Assembly (NCBI GenBank): GCA_903923395.1 | Contig: CAIXXM010000146.1 | Span: 62,001-126,000, forward strand | DNA length: 64,000 nt | Origin: an uncultured Acidobacteriia bacterium | GTDB lineage: Bacteria; Acidobacteriota; Terriglobia; Bryobacterales; Bryobacteraceae | Direction: 5' to 3' | Shown: piece after piece, positions 60,727 through 64,000 of the stretch | Numbering within the stretch: position 1 is the first letter of the stretch | How the letters are laid out: each line of letters begins with the position of its first letter | Notes under the pieces: generated by a model | What the model saw: only the letters and a program-made list of their open reading frames with translations | What the model was told of the DNA's origin: nothing | Databases searched by the model: none | Translations under genes and position numbers: made by a program

Positions 60727-62091
60727 GTGGAAACAACGAACTATATCTTCCGGCTGCTTGTGCTCGGGCTGATTCTGATGGTGAACGCGTTTTTCGCGGC
60801 ATCAGAGGTCGCATTACTCTCCGTGCGCGACTCCCGTCTGCGCCAGTTGGCGGAAGAAGGCGTCTCCGGCGCGAAGATCGCCCTGCAGTTGCTTGCGAAC
60901 CCGGAGAAGCTGCTTTCCGTAACCCAAATCGGGGTGACGCTGGCCAGCCTGGGCCTGGGCTGGGCTGGCGAAGACACCCTGGACCGGATGTTCCTCACCG
61001 TCTTCCACCCCATCCTCACCCCGGCGACCTCCGTCATCCTGCACGGGCTGAGTTTCCTGCTCGCCTTTGTGTTGATGACCTACGCGCACGTCGTCATCGG
61101 CGAAGTGGTCCCGAAGAATCTGGCCATCGACAAGGCTGACCGGCTGGCCGTCGTGGTGGCCCCGGTGCTGATGCTCTTTTCCCGGTTCGCCGCCTTGTTC
61201 GCCGTGGTGATCGAACGCTCTGCCGGCGCCATTACCCGCAGCCTGGGAGTCAATGCCGGGCATCGCGGTGGAGGCCACTCCGCTGAGGAATTGAAGCTGA
61301 TCGTGAGTTCCAGCCGCTTTGCCGGCCAACTGCCGGAACTGCAGGGGGATATCATCCACCGCGTGCTCGATCTGGAAGAGGTGCTCGTCCGGGAAATCAT
61401 GGTCCCCCGGCCGGACGTGGTTTCCGTTCCCGTCAACTCCACACTCGATGAGGTTCTGGCGGCCATGGTGGAAAGCCAGCACTCCCGCCTGCCTGTTTGG
61501 GAAACGGCCCCCGAACACATGAACGGTGTCATCTATTTCAAAGATCTGCTGCGCGTGTGGCATGAGCGGCGGGGTGCCATGCGCCAGAACCGGCCCGTGC
61601 CGCAATTCCATTTGGAGCGGATTGTCCGCAAACCGTTGTTTGTTCCGGAAACCAAACCTCTGCTGCAGATGCTGGAAGAGTTCCGCGAGAAGCACGCGCA
61701 CATGGCGCTGGTGGTGGACGAGTTTGGAACGGTCACCGGCCTGGCCACGGTGGAAGATGTGCTGGAGCAGATTGTGGGCCGGATTGAGGATGAATTCGAC
61801 GAAAAGTTGAAATTGCCCGAAGCCGATTCCGACCTGGTGGAGGTGGAAGGTTCATGCAGCATCCGCGAGTTTGAATCCGACTACGGCATCCAGTTGCCGG
61901 AAGATGAGGGCTTCGAAACCGTGGCGGGTTACGTTCTTTATGAATTGGGCCGCATCCCGAAACCTGGTGACAGCGTGGAATATAAAGGCCGCCGCTACAC
62001 TGTGACCTCCATGGAGCGGAACCGTATTGCGAAGGTTCAGGTAGAGAAACTGCCGGTGCCGGAAGGAGATCCCCCCAATGCTGGGATTTGA
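60727..62091 (+). CDS. CNNM/CBS/CorC-type membrane protein (hemolysin family)
   Basis: About 454 aa, using a GTG that gives METTNYIFRLLVLG; TTG/GTG codons up to 60703 are possible but would touch the divergent gene. Four membrane helices of a CNNM/DUF21 domain carry NAFFAASEVALLSVRDSR and VVPKNLAIDKAD. Two CBS domains (LVREIMVPRPDVVSV, LVVDEFGTVTGLATVED) follow. A CorC_HlyC domain (GFETVAGYVLYELGRIPKPG) ends the protein. Homologues handle Mg or other divalent cations; old hemolysin naming is misleading. It overlaps the next gene by 14 bases. Confidence 0.92.
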   Translation: METTNYIFRLLVLGLILMVNAFFAASEVALLSVRDSRLRQLAEEGVSGAKIALQLLANPEKLLSVTQIGVTLASLGLGWAGEDTLDRMFLTVFHPILTPATSVILHGLSFLLAFVLMTYAHVVIGEVVPKNLAIDKADRLAVVVAPVLMLFSRFAALFAVVIERSAGAITRSLGVNAGHRGGGHSAEELKLIVSSSRFAGQLPELQGDIIHRVLDLEEVLVREIMVPRPDVVSVPVNSTLDEVLAAMVESQHSRLPVWETAPEHMNGVIYFKDLLRVWHERRGAMRQNRPVPQFHLERIVRKPLFVPETKPLLQMLEEFREKHAHMALVVDEFGTVTGLATVEDVLEQIVGRIEDEFDEKLKLPEADSDLVEVEGSCSIREFESDYGIQLPEDEGFETVAGYVLYELGRIPKPGDSVEYKGRRYTVTSMERNRIAKVQVEKLPVPEGDPPNAGI

Positions 62092-63115
62092 TGCAAAGGC
62101 CGCGCGTGCCACCTGGACCGCCGCGCTGGTGCTTGTCTCGCTGTATCTGATTTATGTGGTCCGCGAAGTGCTGCTGGTGGTGACCATCGCCGTGCTCTTC
62201 GCCTACCTCCTCTACCCTCTTGTGGATCTCTTTGACCGCCGTTTGCCCGAGAGGATGCGCGCCGCGGCCCTCGCCATGACGTACCTGGTGGTGTTGGGTT
62301 TGATCGGAATCTTCGGCTCTTTCATCGGTTCCGTGGTGGCGGAGCAGGCCACCGCACTCGCCCAGAAAGCTCCTCAATTCGTCAGTCAAATGAAGCAGAG
62401 GGCCTCTTCGCCGTCGGGTGAGCCAAAGACTTGGAAAGACCAGGCTCTGGGGACGCTCGAATCCACCATCGAACAGCACTACAGCGACATCGCGGCGGAA
62501 GTTCCCAAGTTCGGATTACAGATTCTCTCCGCTTCCGGCAATCTGATTTACGTGATTCTGGTGCCGATTATCAGCTTCTTTATTCTGAAAGACGGCCGCT
62601 CCATCCGGGATAAGTTCATTGCGCAGTTTGACGCCGGGCAGGATTCCGTCCGGGATACGCTCAATGACGTCCACACGCTGCTGCTCTCCTATATGCGGGC
62701 GCAGTTATTTCTCTGTCTTGCGACCCTGGGCACCTTCGCAATTGTGCTGCACTCCATGGGGGTTCCCTACGCCATTCTGCTGGCAGCGGTGGCGTTTCCG
62801 CTGGAGTTCATTCCCCTTGTGGGACCTCTGTGCGCCGCTGCGATTATCGTTTCCGTCAGCATCTTCAGCGGGTATCCGCATGTGTTGTGGGTGGCTTCGT
62901 TCCTGGGACTTTACCGGCTGTTTCAGGATTACGTCCTCTCCCCGCACCTCATGAGCGCCGGCGTGGAGTTGCATCCGCTGATGGTGATCGTCGGCGTGAT
63001 TGCGGGCGGCGAAATCGGCGGCGTTGCGGGAAGTTTTCTCAGCGTGCCCGTGCTGGCCCTGCTCCGTTTGCTGGTCCATGATCTGCGGAAGCGACTGCAT
63101 TCGAAACCCGCATGA
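62078..63115 (+). CDS. AI-2E family transporter
   Basis: A 345 aa membrane protein of the AI-2E/PerM/YdiK family with about eight helices. Two helices at the N-terminus precede a soluble helical insert (about residues 90-150). The C-terminal block includes VPIISFFILKDG, GVPYAILLAAVAFPLEFIP, and LVGPLCAA with DYVLSPHLMSAGVELHPLMV. Reported roles include small-molecule efflux and Na/H exchange, so the name does not fix the substrate. Coupled to both neighbours (14-base and 4-base overlaps). Confidence 0.93.
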   Translation: MLGFDAKAARATWTAALVLVSLYLIYVVREVLLVVTIAVLFAYLLYPLVDLFDRRLPERMRAAALAMTYLVVLGLIGIFGSFIGSVVAEQATALAQKAPQFVSQMKQRASSPSGEPKTWKDQALGTLESTIEQHYSDIAAEVPKFGLQILSASGNLIYVILVPIISFFILKDGRSIRDKFIAQFDAGQDSVRDTLNDVHTLLLSYMRAQLFLCLATLGTFAIVLHSMGVPYAILLAAVAFPLEFIPLVGPLCAAAIIVSVSIFSGYPHVLWVASFLGLYRLFQDYVLSPHLMSAGVELHPLMVIVGVIAGGEIGGVAGSFLSVPVLALLRLLVHDLRKRLHSKPA

Positions 63116-64000
63116 GGAAGCTTGCCGCCACAGTCCTGCTGACAGCGGCCTGCCTGCGGGCGCACGCCATCAGCATCTCCACGGGTGATGCCGTCATCCG
63201 GGGCAAGCGCGTCGAGTACATCCTGCGCATGCCGCAATACGAATTAAGAGAAGGCACGCCCGCGATGCTGCTCTTCACCCAGTTGCAACTGCGCAGCAAT
63301 GGCGAGACCGCCCGTTTGCTGGATGCCGAATGCCACCTCGACCCCGCGAAGAATCAATATCTCTGCGCTGCCGATTACTCGTTCGCCCGCGTGCCCGGCG
63401 ACTTGGAAGTGCAATGCAGCCTGCAGCAGGTCACAGTTCCGAATCACGTCCACATGTTGAAGGCGGAGCGGGATGGCAAGTATGACCAGGCGATACTCGA
63501 CAGTTCGTTCCCTCTGGGCGTTCTCACGTTCCGGCCTCCCACCAAACTTGGCATCGCGGTAACGCAAATGAGTGCCGGGGCAATCCGGATGTCCACCAGC
63601 GTTGCGCAACTACTGCTGCTCGCCGCGCTGATCCTGTCTTCTGCCGCGCACAAGCGGCGGGCGATTCTCGCAGTAGCGTTCTTCGCCGGGGAATGCGCCG
63701 CAGCCGTGCTGATTTCCCAGGGCAACTGGCAACCAGCCCCCCGCTTTGCCGAAGCAGCAGCCGCTTTGGGTCTCGCCTATCTTGCCGTTGAGTTGCTCGC
63801 GTGGCCCAATGCCGGGGGCCGCTGGTTGCTTGCCCTCGCGTTCGGGACCTTTTCCGGACTCTACTTCGCCGCCTTCCTCCGCGAAAGCGGTTACCGCCCG
63901 GAGTATGTTCTGAGCGGTTCCGTCACGGCAGGCGCTCTCCTGGCTGGCATCTGCGGAGTGCTTCGATCCTGGTTCGACCACGCAGCTTGGTTGGACCGTT
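63112..64000 (+). CDS. HupE/UreJ_2-like membrane protein (3' end outside window)
   Basis: About 296 codons are visible. A signal peptide (MRKLAATVLLTAACLRAHA) is followed by an extracytoplasmic beta domain (about residues 20-155) and then several membrane helices. The helices align with the HupE/UreJ_2 type in spacing. The usual metal-binding histidines appear replaced, for example TSVAQLLLLAAL where GYDHLLFLLAL is expected, and FGTFSGLYFA where FGLLHGLGFA is expected. Homologues are thought to move nickel or cobalt. Family call is tentative. It overlaps the AI-2E gene by 4 bases and is incomplete. Confidence 0.65.
   Translation, partial: MRKLAATVLLTAACLRAHAISISTGDAVIRGKRVEYILRMPQYELREGTPAMLLFTQLQLRSNGETARLLDAECHLDPAKNQYLCAADYSFARVPGDLEVQCSLQQVTVPNHVHMLKAERDGKYDQAILDSSFPLGVLTFRPPTKLGIAVTQMSAGAIRMSTSVAQLLLLAALILSSAAHKRRAILAVAFFAGECAAAVLISQGNWQPAPRFAEAAAALGLAYLAVELLAWPNAGGRWLLALAFGTFSGLYFAAFLRESGYRPEYVLSGSVTAGALLAGICGVLRSWFDHAAWLDR

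Noticed and set aside
1-64000. CRISPR arrays, tRNA, rRNA, transposases or phage genes
   Set aside because: No regularly spaced repeats, cloverleaf sequences, ribosomal RNA segments or transposase/integrase motifs were found by reading both strands.

Overview
The window is a high-GC bacterial chromosome segment with a gene order and domain set typical of Acidobacteriota, most likely the Solibacteres/Bryobacter lineage. The strongest lineage marker is the large CHRD-repeat protein at 25803-27905. It ends in the C-terminal domain known as TIGR03437, which is greatly expanded in Solibacter and its relatives. Tat-exported enzymes, TonB-dependent receptors with an N-terminal carboxypeptidase-regulatory fold, PEP-CTERM and hopanoid genes, a divergent Hfq and small Cys-rich Acidobacterial proteins agree with this. 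No rRNA, tRNA, CRISPR array or recognisable insertion sequence was seen.

Layout. 1-4764: translation and purine core (pheT partial, pheS, an unknown gene, purA). 4792-10472: a ParD antitoxin with a nonsense-mutated ParE toxin, an exported sugar isomerase-like enzyme, a PIN toxin with its probable antitoxin, a ribose-type ABC transporter without a binding protein, and a secreted-enzyme-sized beta-barrel protein. 10587-18869: amidase, a NarL-type two-component pair, and a divergent TonB receptor / SCO-CusF fusion / TPR operon that may handle copper. 19408-21188: alcohol dehydrogenase and a frameshifted PEP-CTERM gene. 21172-25696: hopanoid head-group genes (hpnJ, hpnI) with two small EamA-type membrane proteins between them and an acyltransferase upstream. 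25803-36300: CHRD protein, a palindromic tandem repeat beside a truncated phytanoyl-CoA dioxygenase remnant, aldehyde dehydrogenase, phosphodiesterase, thioesterase, a tandemly duplicated membrane coiled-coil gene, an Hfq-like protein and an amidohydrolase.

37557-43295 is the most unusual part: a tight four-gene operon encoding an FkbH-like HAD enzyme fused to a carrier protein, a glycosyltransferase, a glycosyltransferase fused to a type II thioesterase, and a 4'-phosphopantetheinyl transferase. It contains no ketosynthase, adenylation or condensation domain. Both glycosyltransferases end in short helices that resemble the linkers next to carrier proteins in NRPS/PKS systems. I infer a carrier-protein-tethered, glycosylated glyceryl product. 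A divergent TonB receptor operon (43403-47038) starts about 107 bases away.

47057-64000: class A beta-lactamase-like protein, ispF-ispD-PIN/TRAM, a serine hydrolase, a DUF433 antitoxin with a deleted DUF5615 toxin, metallophosphoesterase, leuS, an ATP-grasp protein, endonuclease IV, an intact RES/MbcA toxin-antitoxin pair, penicillin acylase-like protein, a CNNM/CBS protein, an AI-2E family transporter, and a partial HupE/UreJ-like protein running off the end. A recurring theme is toxin-antitoxin decay: two of four modules keep an open antitoxin frame while the toxin is broken.
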